Both the position numbers and the translations under genes were made by a program. Positions 26,269 to 34,494 of a stretch of DNA of 64,000 bases are shown here, piece by piece. Below the pieces are notes generated by a model. The model had not been told where the DNA came from. It did not search any database and saw only the letters and a program-made list of their open reading frames with translations. This DNA is from Limibacterium fermenti. Its GTDB lineage: Bacteria > Bacteroidota > Bacteroidia > Bacteroidales > Dysgonomonadaceae. Numbering within the stretch: position 1 is the first letter of the stretch; each line of letters opens with the position of its first letter. The stretch covers positions 2,232,001-2,296,000 of the forward strand of contig NZ_CP159486.1 in the NCBI RefSeq assembly GCF_041902845.1. Direction: 5' to 3'.

Positions 26269-27489
26269 CTAATTGTCAATGTACACGGCTTTTTCTGATA
26301 ACAATCTCTCGGCCATTAGTCGGCCTAACTCCCAAGCCTTTTCGATGGCTTCGGGATTGAGCGACTGCTTCATGTCGAAAGGCTCTCCGATCAACTCGAA
26401 ATCCATTTTCTCCGAAAATGCCTTCAATTCTTTTTTAGCGCCGTTTGCCCATGCATAGACACTGAAATAACCGAATATCCGGTTTTTCATTTGACGGTTT
26501 TCCAATGCCGAAAGCAAGCTTTCCACACCGGGATACAATTTGCTGTTGTAGGTAGGAGACCCGACAATGAGGCCTTTATACTTAAATATGTCGCGCAGAA
26601 TATGCGATTCTGAACTCTTCGACACATTATGCATGACGATGTCTTTCACGCCATGGCGCGCGGCCGAGTCGGCAATGATTTCGGCAAGCTGTTCGGTATT
26701 GCCGTACATGCTCCCGTAAGCGATGACCAATCCTTCATCGGCCTCATATTTGCTGAGCTTATCATATAGAGCCAACACGTTCTCGATATTTTTCCGATTG
26801 ACCCAAACCGGTCCGTGAGTTGAGCAAATAGCCTCGATTTCGATTTCGGACAACTTCTCCAAAGCCTTTTGCACGGGTGATCCGTACTTTCCTACCACAC
26901 TGGCATAATAACGAATCATTTCTCCGTGATATCTTTCCGGATCGATTTGCGTGTCGAGGATTCCGCCATTAAGCGCACCGAATGCGCCGAATGCATCGCC
27001 CGAGAAAATCGCATGCAACTCGGGCACATACGTAATCATCGTTTCAGGCCAGTGAACCATGGGCGTAAGATAAAAACGCAAGGTCTTTTCCCCTATCGAA
27101 AGTTCTTCCTTGTCCTTTATAACGATAACATTATCCGTAATGCCGTAAAATCCTTTCAACATATCTTCCGTTCGGGAATTTCCAACGATCTTAATATCGG
27201 GAAACTTGCTTACCAGCCATTCGATGGCTCCCGAATGATCGGGCTCCATGTGGTTTATGACCAAATAGTCGATCGGTTTATCTCCCAAAACCGATTTTAT
27301 TTTGTGTAAAAACACATCGGAATAACTAATATCAACCGTATCGAAAAGAACGGTTTTTTCATCCTTTAAAATATAGGAATTGTAAGCTACGCCCTTCGGC
27401 AACAGAAAATGATTTTCGAACTGATACTTTGTGCGGTCATTTACTCCCACATAAAAAATATCCTTTTTTATTTCAAATGGTGTATACAT
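26269..27489 (-). CDS. Flavodiiron protein (FprA-type O2/NO reductase)
   Basis: A 406-residue cytosolic protein with a metallo-beta-lactamase-like diiron domain (~1-250) and a flavodoxin domain (~255-400). Diiron ligands are visible in INHMEPDHSGAI (H-x-E-x-D-H, ~80), MVHWPETM (~147), FSGDAFGAFG (~165) and CSTHGPVW (~227). The FMN loop is AYGSMYGNTEQLAE (~261-274) with SPTYNSKLYPG near 317. It reduces O2 to water or NO to N2O with electrons from rubredoxin or a flavoprotein, protecting this anaerobe. No rubredoxin domain is fused and none is next door. Confidence 0.94.
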   Translation of the reverse strand: MYTPFEIKKDIFYVGVNDRTKYQFENHFLLPKGVAYNSYILKDEKTVLFDTVDISYSDVFLHKIKSVLGDKPIDYLVINHMEPDHSGAIEWLVSKFPDIKIVGNSRTEDMLKGFYGITDNVIVIKDKEELSIGEKTLRFYLTPMVHWPETMITYVPELHAIFSGDAFGAFGALNGGILDTQIDPERYHGEMIRYYASVVGKYGSPVQKALEKLSEIEIEAICSTHGPVWVNRKNIENVLALYDKLSKYEADEGLVIAYGSMYGNTEQLAEIIADSAARHGVKDIVMHNVSKSSESHILRDIFKYKGLIVGSPTYNSKLYPGVESLLSALENRQMKNRIFGYFSVYAWANGAKKELKAFSEKMDFELIGEPFDMKQSLNPEAIEKAWELGRLMAERLLSEKAVYIDN

Positions 27490-27533
27490 AATTTTTATAA
27501 TTACAATATTTCACTATCGATTATTTTAAATTT

Positions 27534-28427
27534 CTATTTGGAAGATTTACGCTTTGCCGTTTTTTTAGCAGCAACAGGTACGACATCCGGAGAGGGAGGA
27601 TTCTTCAACGCCCTTACGATCATCCATACTCCCCATATAATAAACGGAATACTCAACCACTGTCCGAGAATCAACCCGGTACTCTCACGCATCGCTATTT
27701 CCGATTCTACCTGTACATTCTTTACATACTCGATAAGGAAACGGGCAATAAAGATGATGGAAATACCGACACCGGTAATCAGCCCGCGCCGGTTTCTAGC
27801 ATCGGTTTTCCAATAGAGCCATACCGTAATACCGAAAACGAGGAAATAAATAAGGGCTTCATATATCTGCGTAGGATGCGAAGCAGCCGTATAAACCGGT
27901 TCCGCTCCCAGCATCCATTCATGCAAATTATCGATAAAACGAAAGCCCCAGGGCAAATCGGTGGGGCCGCCGTATATCTCGTGGTTCATCAGGTTCCCGA
28001 GGCGGATGCAGGCGGCTGTAAAGCCGGTAGGCACCATCACCCGGTCGAATGTCCACAACATGCTTTCTTTGGTTACATTGCGGGAGTAAAGCCATACGGC
28101 GATAATGATGCCGATGACGCCGCCGTGACTGGCAAGGCCGCCTTTCCATATTTTCAATATCTCCACCGGATTGGCGAGGTAATATTCCGGTTCATAAAAC
28201 AAGCAGTGTCCCAATCGCGCTCCGACGATAATACCCACCATCATATAAATAAAGAGTGAGTCGAACCATTTTTCAGGCAACTTCTCGTGCTTGAAGATTT
28301 TCCCGACCATGACCACGGCAACAATAAGGCCGATGACCCACAACAATCCATACCAGCGTATCTCACGATCGATAAACGGAATCGTAAAAATGGCGGGGTC
28401 TACATTCCAAGTAACAGAAAGAAGCAT
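27534..28427 (-). CDS. lgt: Phosphatidylglycerol:prolipoprotein diacylglyceryl transferase
   Basis: A 297-residue inner-membrane enzyme with about seven TM helices. It transfers diacylglycerol to the lipobox cysteine, the first step for all the lipoproteins predicted in this window. Signature regions are WYGLLWVIGL (~25), GARLGHCLFYEPEYYL (~70), GGLASHGGVIG (~95) and CIRLGNLMNHEIYGGPTDLPWGFRF (~140; written here only as the start CIRLGNLMN with conserved Arg, Asn and the following Glu). The C-terminal tail is basic and slightly long (KKTAKRKSSK). It is located between ddh and the flavodiiron gene, with its own -7-like site 25 bp upstream. Confidence 0.95.
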   Translation of the reverse strand: MLLSVTWNVDPAIFTIPFIDREIRWYGLLWVIGLIVAVVMVGKIFKHEKLPEKWFDSLFIYMMVGIIVGARLGHCLFYEPEYYLANPVEILKIWKGGLASHGGVIGIIIAVWLYSRNVTKESMLWTFDRVMVPTGFTAACIRLGNLMNHEIYGGPTDLPWGFRFIDNLHEWMLGAEPVYTAASHPTQIYEALIYFLVFGITVWLYWKTDARNRRGLITGVGISIIFIARFLIEYVKNVQVESEIAMRESTGLILGQWLSIPFIIWGVWMIVRALKNPPSPDVVPVAAKKTAKRKSSK

Positions 28428-28451
28428 ATTTGTTTATATTTTTATGGGTTA

Positions 28452-28459
28452 CAAAGATA
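28452..28459 (-). promoter_or_regulatory. Putative -7 element for lgt
   Basis: TATCTTTG on the minus strand matches TAnnTTTG, 25 bp upstream of the lgt ATG. No matching TTTG is present at -33. Confidence 0.42.
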
Positions 28460-28474
28460 ACTTTTTTTTAAGAG

Positions 28475-29377
28475 CTATACTAATTTTTTGATCCATTCGT
28501 CTTTATCGCCCGGTAAAAAGTCAATTACCGGAACTTCGATAAGCGTATAGGCGCCGGGCTGCTGCTTAAAAGTGGCCCTTGCGGCACAGACAAGCATTTG
28601 GGCTGTGAGCGCCGGGTTATTAATACGCATCTCATAATGGAATAATTGGTTTTGGGTATTGCCCGAGACGCCTTTACGCTCCATCGACACCCCGTGCCCC
28701 ATATCTTTCAGCGCTTCCACATCTTGCACTTGAAAGACGTGCGTCTCATCATGAGCGAAATAATCATCCGCTTTAATCGCATTCGCCACCGAATCGAAAT
28801 CGGCGCCCTGTTCGAGTTCGATGTAAACCATCCGGCGGTGTATGCCCGTTCCGGCGGGAATCGTCATGGAAAGAGCTGCTTTCACGCCGCCGATAGCTTT
28901 TACGGCAACGGTATGCCCCATACTCATTCCGGGGCCGAAATTGGTATACGTAATTCCTTTGGGCGCCATCGCCTCCATCAGGGTGCGCACGATCGAATCG
29001 CTTCCCGGATCCCATCCGGCGGAAATGATAGAAACCGATTGATGTTGCTTGGCGATTTCATCCAACGAAGTCTTCAAATCCAAAATTTTCGAATGTATAT
29101 CGAAACTATCCACCGTATGAATGCCTCGTTGAAGACAGTCTTTCGCATAAGTCTCTACGCTGCGGGTCGGCGTACATAAAATAGCCACATCCACTTGCCC
29201 GAGTTCCGAAACGGATGTTACGACTTTATATCTCTTCAATTCATTGGGGATATCCGACACCTTGCGACGCACCATGCCGGCCACCTCAAAATCGGAAGCG
29301 CTTTCCAGCGTATCCAATACATATTTACCTATATTTCCGTAGCCGACAACGGCTGCTCTTATTTTTCCGTTCTTCAT
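28475..29377 (-). CDS. ddh: meso-Diaminopimelate D-dehydrogenase
   Basis: A 300-residue NADP-dependent enzyme that makes meso-diaminopimelate directly from tetrahydrodipicolinate for peptidoglycan and lysine. It has the Rossmann motif AAVVGYGNIGKYVLD (~9-23), CTPTRSVETYA (~69), SAGWDPGSDSIVRTL (~120) and GPGMSMGHTVAVKAIGGVKAAL (~148; key residues GPGMSMGH). The substrate-binding HRRMVYIELE region follows (~183). Full length. Its ATG overlaps, as ATGA, the end of a low-complexity open frame derived from the adjacent 21-bp repeat. Confidence 0.95.
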   Translation of the reverse strand: MKNGKIRAAVVGYGNIGKYVLDTLESASDFEVAGMVRRKVSDIPNELKRYKVVTSVSELGQVDVAILCTPTRSVETYAKDCLQRGIHTVDSFDIHSKILDLKTSLDEIAKQHQSVSIISAGWDPGSDSIVRTLMEAMAPKGITYTNFGPGMSMGHTVAVKAIGGVKAALSMTIPAGTGIHRRMVYIELEQGADFDSVANAIKADDYFAHDETHVFQVQDVEALKDMGHGVSMERKGVSGNTQNQLFHYEMRINNPALTAQMLVCAARATFKQQPGAYTLIEVPVIDFLPGDKDEWIKKLV

Positions 29378-29781
29378 TGTTTATTTATTGTTTTTTGAAG
29401 TACAAAAATAAACAAAAGCAGCGAAACTGTCTTTGTCATTAATATAAAATAAATATCTTTCGCAAGTTGGGTGTCAAGAATATCTATGAAGCCACCCAAT
29501 ATGCCTATGGTATCGGCTTGACGGATTCCATTGAATATTATATTTGGCCTTTTGGCCAGCTCGAGCGGGGCGTTGCCGGCGTCCGGTGAACTCCTTCCCA
29601 GGCCAAGTGTCGCGCTGGTTGCGTCGAACGCCTTTCTGTCCCGACCGAGTGTCGCGCTGATTGCGCCAAGCGCCCTCTTGTCCTGACAGAGTGTCCTCCT
29701 GATTGTGCCAAGTGAGCCGCTGATCTGACCAAGTGTCATGCCGGAGGCGTCTTTCGGATTTCTGTCCTGACCAAGTGTCAT
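29374..29781 (-). CDS. Hypothetical heptapeptide-repeat open frame overlapping ddh start
   Basis: A 135-codon open frame whose TGA overlaps the ddh ATG by 4 bp. Residues 1-80 are seven-residue repeats of the type TLGQISG, SLGTIRR, ALGAISA, TLGRDRK encoded by the 21-bp minisatellite. Residues 80-135 include a hydrophobic stretch (ILMTKTVSLLLFIFVL). A second reverse frame (29474-29881) is also open through the repeats, which is expected for a repeat whose unit is a multiple of three and lacks stops. So coding status is doubtful. No homologue is recognised. Confidence 0.2.
   Translation of the reverse strand: MTLGQDRNPKDASGMTLGQISGSLGTIRRTLCQDKRALGAISATLGRDRKAFDATSATLGLGRSSPDAGNAPLELAKRPNIIFNGIRQADTIGILGGFIDILDTQLAKDIYFILMTKTVSLLLFIFVLQKTINKQ
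29403..29410 (-). promoter_or_regulatory. Putative -7 element for ddh
   Basis: TATTTTTG on the minus strand fits TAnnTTTG, 26 bp upstream of the ddh ATG. The -33 box is not evident. Confidence 0.42.
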
Positions 29782-29858
29782 GCTCGCAGTGCCAAGCGAA
29801 ACGCCGGTAAAGGCAAGCGTTCTGCTGATGGCGAAAAGTGGCGGATAACGGGTAACCT
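29586..29858. repeat. 21-bp minisatellite, about 13 degenerate units
   Basis: Units such as GTGTCGCGCTGATTGCGCCAA-like 21-mers (reported here by phase) recur with GTGTC/GTGAG/GCGTT anchors at 29607, 29649, 29691, 29712, 29733, 29775, 29796, 29817 and 29838, all multiples of 21 apart with no indel. The array is much more GC-rich than the flanks. It could encode heptapeptide repeats or be a non-coding minisatellite. Confidence 0.82.
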
Positions 29859-29881
29859 TTAAATCCGCAACGCTTTGCCAT

Positions 29882-30199
29882 GTATCATATTTCTCTTATT
29901 TTTATATTGAAAACAAAAAAATAAAAACTCTTACCCGATGAAATTACAAAAAATTCCAACCCATAATACCTTTTACAGGAATTCCTTTTATCCATGAAGA
30001 ATTTAAGAAATACGGATTATAGAAATGGAACTTGGAACCCCCGATATAAATAATATTTACACTCTCTTTTCTTTGAAAAAACAACTATCTTTGTCATTGA
30101 TATAAAATATGAATGCACTCCGAAAATTCAGAGAACTCCGTAGCGTCTCTGTGTTTCTCCGTGTAACAGTCATTTTCGGAGAGGACTTAAATATAGAAT
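29882..30199. other. Intergenic region upstream of the toxin-antitoxin pair
   Basis: 318 bp without a gene. It holds a -7-like TATCTTTG (30086-30093) in a segment, CTTTGTCATTgATATAAAATA, that is nearly repeated at 29431-29451 before the minisatellite. It also has a stretch at 30127-30165 with CTCCGTA and CTCCGTG repeated 21 bp apart (another multiple of 7). No RNA gene was recognised. Confidence 0.55.
30086..30093 (+). promoter_or_regulatory. Putative -7 element for the toxin-antitoxin operon
   Basis: TATCTTTG fits TAnnTTTG on the plus strand about 107 bp before the antitoxin ATG. The nearest TTTG (30072) is only 10 bp upstream, so the -33 is not matched. Confidence 0.35.
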
Positions 30200-30490
30200 A
30201 TGAACAACAAAGTAATAGCATATATTGATATTTCAACACCGGAAGGCCGCTGCATCCTAAACGACCTAAAAGGCAAAAAAGAAGTGACATTCGAATATCC
30301 TCAAGAGGAAACTGACCGACTAAAAGAACCTTCGGAAGAATATCGTACCGAAAGCGCCCAAAACAGGGTCTCGACCAGTTTATCTATGTCTGAATCAATA
30401 GATGATAAGACCTACTCCGACGATGAGGTCTGGGAAATGGTAGAAGAGCGAATGTCGAAACATTACGGAACGAAAATCAGTATTCGCTGA
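30200..30490 (+). CDS. Putative antitoxin of a type II toxin-antitoxin pair
   Basis: A 96-residue acidic protein. An N-terminal strand-turn segment (VIAYIDISTPEGRCILNDLK) is followed by a hydrophilic, probably disordered middle and a C-terminal helix (YSDDEVWEMVEERMSKHYG). The order, 3 bp ahead of a RelE/ParE-like toxin gene, and the acidic nature fit an antitoxin that wraps the toxin and autoregulates. No DNA-binding motif is recognised with certainty. The function is inferred from context and from the common Bacteroidales arrangement. Confidence 0.68.
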   Translation: MNNKVIAYIDISTPEGRCILNDLKGKKEVTFEYPQEETDRLKEPSEEYRTESAQNRVSTSLSMSESIDDKTYSDDEVWEMVEERMSKHYGTKISIR

Positions 30491-30493
30491 AAA

Positions 30494-30742
30494 ATGTATC
30501 GGATAAAATACTCAAAGGATGCATATATCGATATGCAACGTTTGTCCGATGTCATCATGTACACTTACAAAATGCCCAAAACGGCTGAAAGTTATGCTAC
30601 ACAAACGTCTTCGTTTTTTCAAGCATACGGAAATAATGTTCGCCGTCTCAATTATAAAAAGATGGCTATTATTTACACAACAAACAATCATATCGTCCAT
30701 ATAAATCGCATTATACCGGCGAATATGATTATTGACTTATAA
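30494..30742 (+). CDS. RelE/ParE-family toxin, short form
   Basis: An 82-residue basic protein starting RIKYSKDAYIDMQRLSDVI, the typical ParE/RelE opening strand and helix. It ends with NNVRRLNYKKMAIIYTTNNH then VHINRIIPANMIID, the family's beta-sheet core with its conserved arginines. Relatives that I know are about 98-105 residues. Here the region after KTAESYATQ appears to lack roughly 20 residues of the second helix and linker. The toxin may thus be compact or inactive. It shares an operon with the antitoxin gene (3-bp gap). Target, either mRNA/ribosome or gyrase, cannot be told from sequence. Confidence 0.8.
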   Translation: MYRIKYSKDAYIDMQRLSDVIMYTYKMPKTAESYATQTSSFFQAYGNNVRRLNYKKMAIIYTTNNHIVHINRIIPANMIIDL

Positions 30743-30771
30743 AAAATTCATATATAAAAACTCGGGCAAAG

Positions 30772-31791
30772 TCATTGTTGAAATATATTTTTCACAGATC
30801 CTTTTATTTTCAGTTCAGTTTTTAAGAAGATGTTTTTTGACGTTTTGTCATTTTCCAAAATAGTCGAGAACAAAATTTTCACGGCAATCTTGCAGATATC
30901 CTCAATGGGTTGCGCCACACAAGTAAGAGGCGGATCAATGTAGTTTAGGTAAGGATTATCATCAAAAGTTATCAACGATATGTTTTCGGGCAAATCGACA
31001 CCCTCTTCCCTTAAGGCCTTTAAACACCCCATGGCTATCGTATTGCTGAAAGCAAATATCGCGGTAGGTTTTTCTTTTTGTTGGAGGAGTAATTTTGTCT
31101 CCAAGTATCCGTTTTGTTCACTAAAATCATCCCCTGTTACAGTATAAGAGTCAATTCCGAAATCAGACATCGCCTGCTCGAATCCTTTTACACGTTGGAT
31201 ATTCGGCGTAGAGTACTTTATTCCCTGAATACACCCGATAGATCTATGTCCCTGCTCTATCAAGTATTTCGATGCCGCATACGCACCTTCATAGTTATTG
31301 GAAGAAACAAATGATATCGGGGAGCCTTCAAAATATCTATCGATACAAACCAAGGGCAATCCGTCTTGCTGTATTTTCACCAAATGCTCCCACTCCTTTC
31401 CGCAAGGAACGATAATCATCCCATCGATATTCTTCGATGTAAATTGAGATATCTCGGTTTTCTCAATTTCGATATCATCGTCACTATCTCCGATGAGTGT
31501 GATATAATCATACTTCCTGACCTCCGAATTAATCACGCTGGCTATTTCAGCAAAAAACGGATTTTTCAGAGAAGGAATAATCAGCGCAATCGTTTTACTT
31601 TTACCGGTTCTTAAGTTTCGAGCGAATTCATTCGGAACATAATTCAACTCATTTGCGATGAATTGAATCTTCTCTTGGGTCTTTTTACTAATTCGGTATT
31701 TATCTGCCTGGCCATTCAAAACTCTTGATACAGTTGTAATTGATAGCCCTGCTTTTTGTGCAATATCTACTATATTTATTTTGTGTTGCAT
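30772..31791 (-). CDS. LacI-family transcriptional regulator of the ribose-type PUL
   Basis: A 339-residue repressor with an N-terminal helix-turn-helix (INIVDIAQKAGLSITTVSRVLNG, key residues DIA..AG.S..TVSRVLN, ~5-27) and hinge (NEFARNLRTGKSKTIALIIPS). A periplasmic-binding-protein-like sensor domain follows (~60-335). It is divergent from the PUL, and a near-perfect LacI-type palindrome lies between them over the PUL promoter's -33 box. It probably represses the PUL until a sugar or sugar phosphate, likely ribose-derived, binds. Bacteroides PULs are usually under SusR, HTCS or ECF control, so LacI control is less common. Confidence 0.93.
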   Translation of the reverse strand: MQHKINIVDIAQKAGLSITTVSRVLNGQADKYRISKKTQEKIQFIANELNYVPNEFARNLRTGKSKTIALIIPSLKNPFFAEIASVINSEVRKYDYITLIGDSDDDIEIEKTEISQFTSKNIDGMIIVPCGKEWEHLVKIQQDGLPLVCIDRYFEGSPISFVSSNNYEGAYAASKYLIEQGHRSIGCIQGIKYSTPNIQRVKGFEQAMSDFGIDSYTVTGDDFSEQNGYLETKLLLQQKEKPTAIFAFSNTIAMGCLKALREEGVDLPENISLITFDDNPYLNYIDPPLTCVAQPIEDICKIAVKILFSTILENDKTSKNIFLKTELKIKGSVKNIFQQ

Positions 31792-31879
31792 AATAATCTA
31801 ATAAACAAACAAATATAAATAATTAAACACAACGACAAACACCGCGGCGAAACTTTAATAATTATTAACTATAAATATT

Positions 31880-31897
31880 TGCGAAAACGTTTGCGCA
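31880..31897. promoter_or_regulatory. LacI-type operator overlapping the PUL promoter
   Basis: TGCGAAAACGTTTGCGCA is an 18-bp palindrome with eight of nine base pairs symmetrical and the central AACGTT typical of LacI/GalR operators. It covers the -33 box at 31890-31893, so bound repressor would block RNA polymerase. Confidence 0.85.
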
Positions 31898-31921
31898 TAA
31901 AATAAATATCCTCTACATTTG
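31890..31921 (+). promoter_or_regulatory. Consensus promoter of the PUL
   Basis: TTTG at 31890-31893, a 20-bp spacer and TACATTTG at 31914-31921 match the Bacteroidales -33/-7 consensus exactly. Predicted start is near 31928, giving a leader of about 120 nt before the ATG at 32049. Confidence 0.85.
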
Positions 31922-32048
31922 CATTCGTTCATTGTCCATAATTATTATTACAGTAAAAATGGGATCAGGATAACAATTTTAGGCACAAAGAATCAACCGT
32001 AATAACATAAAAGGAATCATTTTCAAAGTAATTTTATATTTAAACCCT

Positions 32049-33554
32049 ATGACAACGTATTCACGTAGAAACTTTTTAAAGACGGCGGCTTTAGGGGCTG
32101 CCGGTCTTACCATTGTTCCCAACACGATATTGGGAAAGGCACGGGGGTATACCTCCCCGAGTGATAAACTGAACATTGCCGGTATCGGTATCGGGGGGAT
32201 GGGTCGCCGCAACCTGGCAAACATGAAAACCGAAAACATCATCGCCTTATGCGATGTGGACTGGAGATACGCCTCGAAAACATTCAACGATTTCCCCAAA
32301 GCCAAACGCTATAAGGACTGGCGGGTTATGTTCGAGGAAATGGGTAACTCCATCGATGCCGTCCTGGTGGCCACTCCCGACCATACCCATGCGGGGGTGG
32401 CGGCCCATGCCATCACCCTGGGAAAACATACCTATGTGCAAAAACCGCTGACGCACTCCGTCTATGAGTCAAGGCTGCTTACAAAACTGTCGCAGAAATA
32501 CAAAGTCGCCACTCAAATGGGCAACCAGGGCAACTCCTTCGACTGGTGCCGGCAGGTAGCCGAATGGGTGAAATCGGGAATCATCGGCGACGTATACGAA
32601 GCCCATTGCTGGACGGACCGGCCCATCTGGCCGCAAGGATTGCCCGAACCCAAAGGAGGCGTGCCGGTTCCTTCGACACTGGATTGGGATTTGTTTGTGG
32701 GGCCGGCCAAAAAACGCCCGTACGATCCGGCCTACACACCGTGGAACTGGCGCGGCTTTTGGGATTTCGGTACCGGCGCGCTGGGGGATATGGCCTGCCA
32801 TATCATGGATCCCCTGTATTGGGCCCTGGACTTGAAATACCCGGTCGGCGTATCGGCCAGTTCAACGTTGTCCAACCTGTATTCCCCGCCCCAGGCACAA
32901 ATCGTAAAGTACCGGTTCCCTGCACGCCCGGCCGCCGGAAAGGTGAACATGCCGGAATTGACGGTTTACTGGTATGACGGGGGATTGCTTCCCGACCGCC
33001 CGGAAGAATTGAAAGACGGGGAGATGATGGGTGATTCCAACGGAGGTATTATTTTGGTAGGAACGAAAGGGAAGATCATGACCGGTTGCTATGGAATGAA
33101 TCCGACCTTATTGCCTACATCAAAGATGGACGGTTTTAAACAGCCGGAAGCTACCCTGGCGCGTGTCAAGGGCGGCAACGGGAATATCTGGGACACCAAT
33201 GCCCATGAACAGGATTGGATAAGGGCTTGCAAGGAATCGCCGGCAAACAGGCGGGAAGCTTCGTCGAACTTCGGATTTTCGGGGCCTTTCAACGAAATGG
33301 TGGTTATGGGCGTACTGGCCGTACGGCTTTCGGGATTGCACCGGGAGTTGAAATGGGACGGGGAGAACATGCGTTTCACCAATATATCCCCGAACGATAC
33401 GATCAAAATCGTAACCGTGGATGAATATGCGGTGATTGACGGCGATCCGAAATTCGACCGGCGGTTTGCCGACTTCAATGCGTTGGAGATGGCAAACGAA
33501 TGGATCCGGCATACCTATGAGAACGGGTTTTCGCTTCCCGATATGCCTAAATAG
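32049..33554 (+). CDS. Tat-exported Gfo/Idh/MocA-family oxidoreductase
   Basis: A 501-residue protein with a Tat signal (YSRRNFLKTAALGAAGL, ~4-20) and then an NAD(P)-binding Rossmann domain (LNIAGIGIGGMGRRNL, ~44-59; VATPDHTHAGVA ~105; VQKPLTHSVYESR ~130, the EKP-like catalytic lysine region). A C-terminal alpha/beta substrate domain follows (to ~450). Secreted members of this family in Bacteroidetes oxidise or epimerise glycoside sugars with a tightly bound cofactor. It is the first gene of the PUL, and its DNA is distinctly GC-richer than the SusCD genes. Substrate is unknown. In context it may act on a ribosyl or other glycoside before uptake. Confidence 0.9.
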   Translation: MTTYSRRNFLKTAALGAAGLTIVPNTILGKARGYTSPSDKLNIAGIGIGGMGRRNLANMKTENIIALCDVDWRYASKTFNDFPKAKRYKDWRVMFEEMGNSIDAVLVATPDHTHAGVAAHAITLGKHTYVQKPLTHSVYESRLLTKLSQKYKVATQMGNQGNSFDWCRQVAEWVKSGIIGDVYEAHCWTDRPIWPQGLPEPKGGVPVPSTLDWDLFVGPAKKRPYDPAYTPWNWRGFWDFGTGALGDMACHIMDPLYWALDLKYPVGVSASSTLSNLYSPPQAQIVKYRFPARPAAGKVNMPELTVYWYDGGLLPDRPEELKDGEMMGDSNGGIILVGTKGKIMTGCYGMNPTLLPTSKMDGFKQPEATLARVKGGNGNIWDTNAHEQDWIRACKESPANRREASSNFGFSGPFNEMVVMGVLAVRLSGLHRELKWDGENMRFTNISPNDTIKIVTVDEYAVIDGDPKFDRRFADFNALEMANEWIRHTYENGFSLPDMPK

Positions 33555-33563
33555 GATATACGC

Positions 33564-33594
33564 CCCTGACGGATTTCAGGAAAATTCGTCAGGG
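33564..33594 (+). other. Intercistronic stem-loop
   Basis: Arms CCCTGACGGATTT (33564-33576) and AAATTCGTCAGGG (33582-33594) pair over 13 bp with one wobble. No T-run follows, so it is more likely an mRNA-processing or stabilising hairpin than a terminator. Confidence 0.6.
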
Positions 33595-33628
33595 AGTGTC
33601 AGTAATAACTTTTAAATAAAACAATCGT

Positions 33629-34483
33629 ATGAAAACAACAAAAATGTTCGTTGTCATGCTGGCGTGCCTTTTATCGGGTACAGCCTGCGCGCAGCACAAG
33701 AATCAAACAAAGGCGGATAAACAGGGGTGGCACCTTTCCATGCAATCGTATACTTTCCATCTGTTTTCAGTCATGGAATCATTGGATAAAACGCAGGATT
33801 TGGGAATCCGTTTTATCGAAATCTATCCCGGTCAGAAACTCGGGAACGGATTCGGGGACGACGTTTTCGGCTACCAGTTGAATGATGAGCAACAAAAAAA
33901 GCTCAGGCAGGAAGCAAAGAAAAGGAATATCCGGATTGTCTCTTCAGGGGTTTGGGTAGCCGAACGGGAAGAATGGGAGTCCGTATTTTCTTTTGCCAAA
34001 AAGATGAAGATGGAGTTTATCAGCGCCGAGCCGGCCCGTGAAGACTGGGACGTGGTGGAAGCCATGGCTAAGAAATACCGCATAAATGTCGCGACCCATA
34101 ATCATCCGAATGAAAATTCGTATTGGAAGCCGGAGATATTGCTGAAGAACATCGGTCAAAGAGCTCCGTTGTTAGGCGCTTGTGCCGATGTAGGGCATTA
34201 CAAGAGGATGAACATAGAGCCTGTATCGGCCCTCAAACAATTGGAAGGACGAATCGTTTCGTTGCACTTTAAGGATATTGCCCCTAAAGGAGAGGCCGGG
34301 ACCCTGGAAGATGTGGTATGGGGAACAGGTGTCCTGAATGTAAAGAATATGATGCAGGAGCTCAAGCGGCAACATTTCAAGGGCTATTTTACGATAGAAT
34401 ATGAAGCCGACTGGGAAAACAATTTACCGCAGATAAAACAGTCGGTCGATTATTTCAATCAAGTAGTGGAAAATATATTTTAA
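33629..34483 (+). CDS. Secreted sugar phosphate isomerase/epimerase-like TIM-barrel protein
   Basis: A 284-residue protein with an N-terminal export signal (KMFVVMLACLLSGTACAQ, possibly a non-canonical lipobox at Cys21) and an AP-endonuclease-2-like TIM barrel (xylose isomerase-like fold, PF01261). Visible are WHLSMQSYTFHLF, IRFIEIYPG, EFISAEPAREDW, VATHNHPNE, GACADVGHYKRM and LHFKDIAPKG, with histidine/acid metal ligands in the last three. It pairs with the Gfo/Idh oxidoreductase upstream, a recurrent duo in Bacteroidetes loci that remodel sugars by oxidation and isomerisation. It lies 11 bp before susC. Exact substrate is unknown. Confidence 0.88.
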   Translation: MKTTKMFVVMLACLLSGTACAQHKNQTKADKQGWHLSMQSYTFHLFSVMESLDKTQDLGIRFIEIYPGQKLGNGFGDDVFGYQLNDEQQKKLRQEAKKRNIRIVSSGVWVAEREEWESVFSFAKKMKMEFISAEPAREDWDVVEAMAKKYRINVATHNHPNENSYWKPEILLKNIGQRAPLLGACADVGHYKRMNIEPVSALKQLEGRIVSLHFKDIAPKGEAGTLEDVVWGTGVLNVKNMMQELKRQHFKGYFTIEYEADWENNLPQIKQSVDYFNQVVENIF

Positions 34484-34494
34484 TTTCTAAAGAC

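Noticed and set aside
29474..29881. Second reverse open frame (135 codons) through the 21-bp repeat
   Set aside because: Any stop-free 21-bp unit leaves frames open. Its composition is low-complexity and it has no operon signature, unlike the frame that overlaps ddh.
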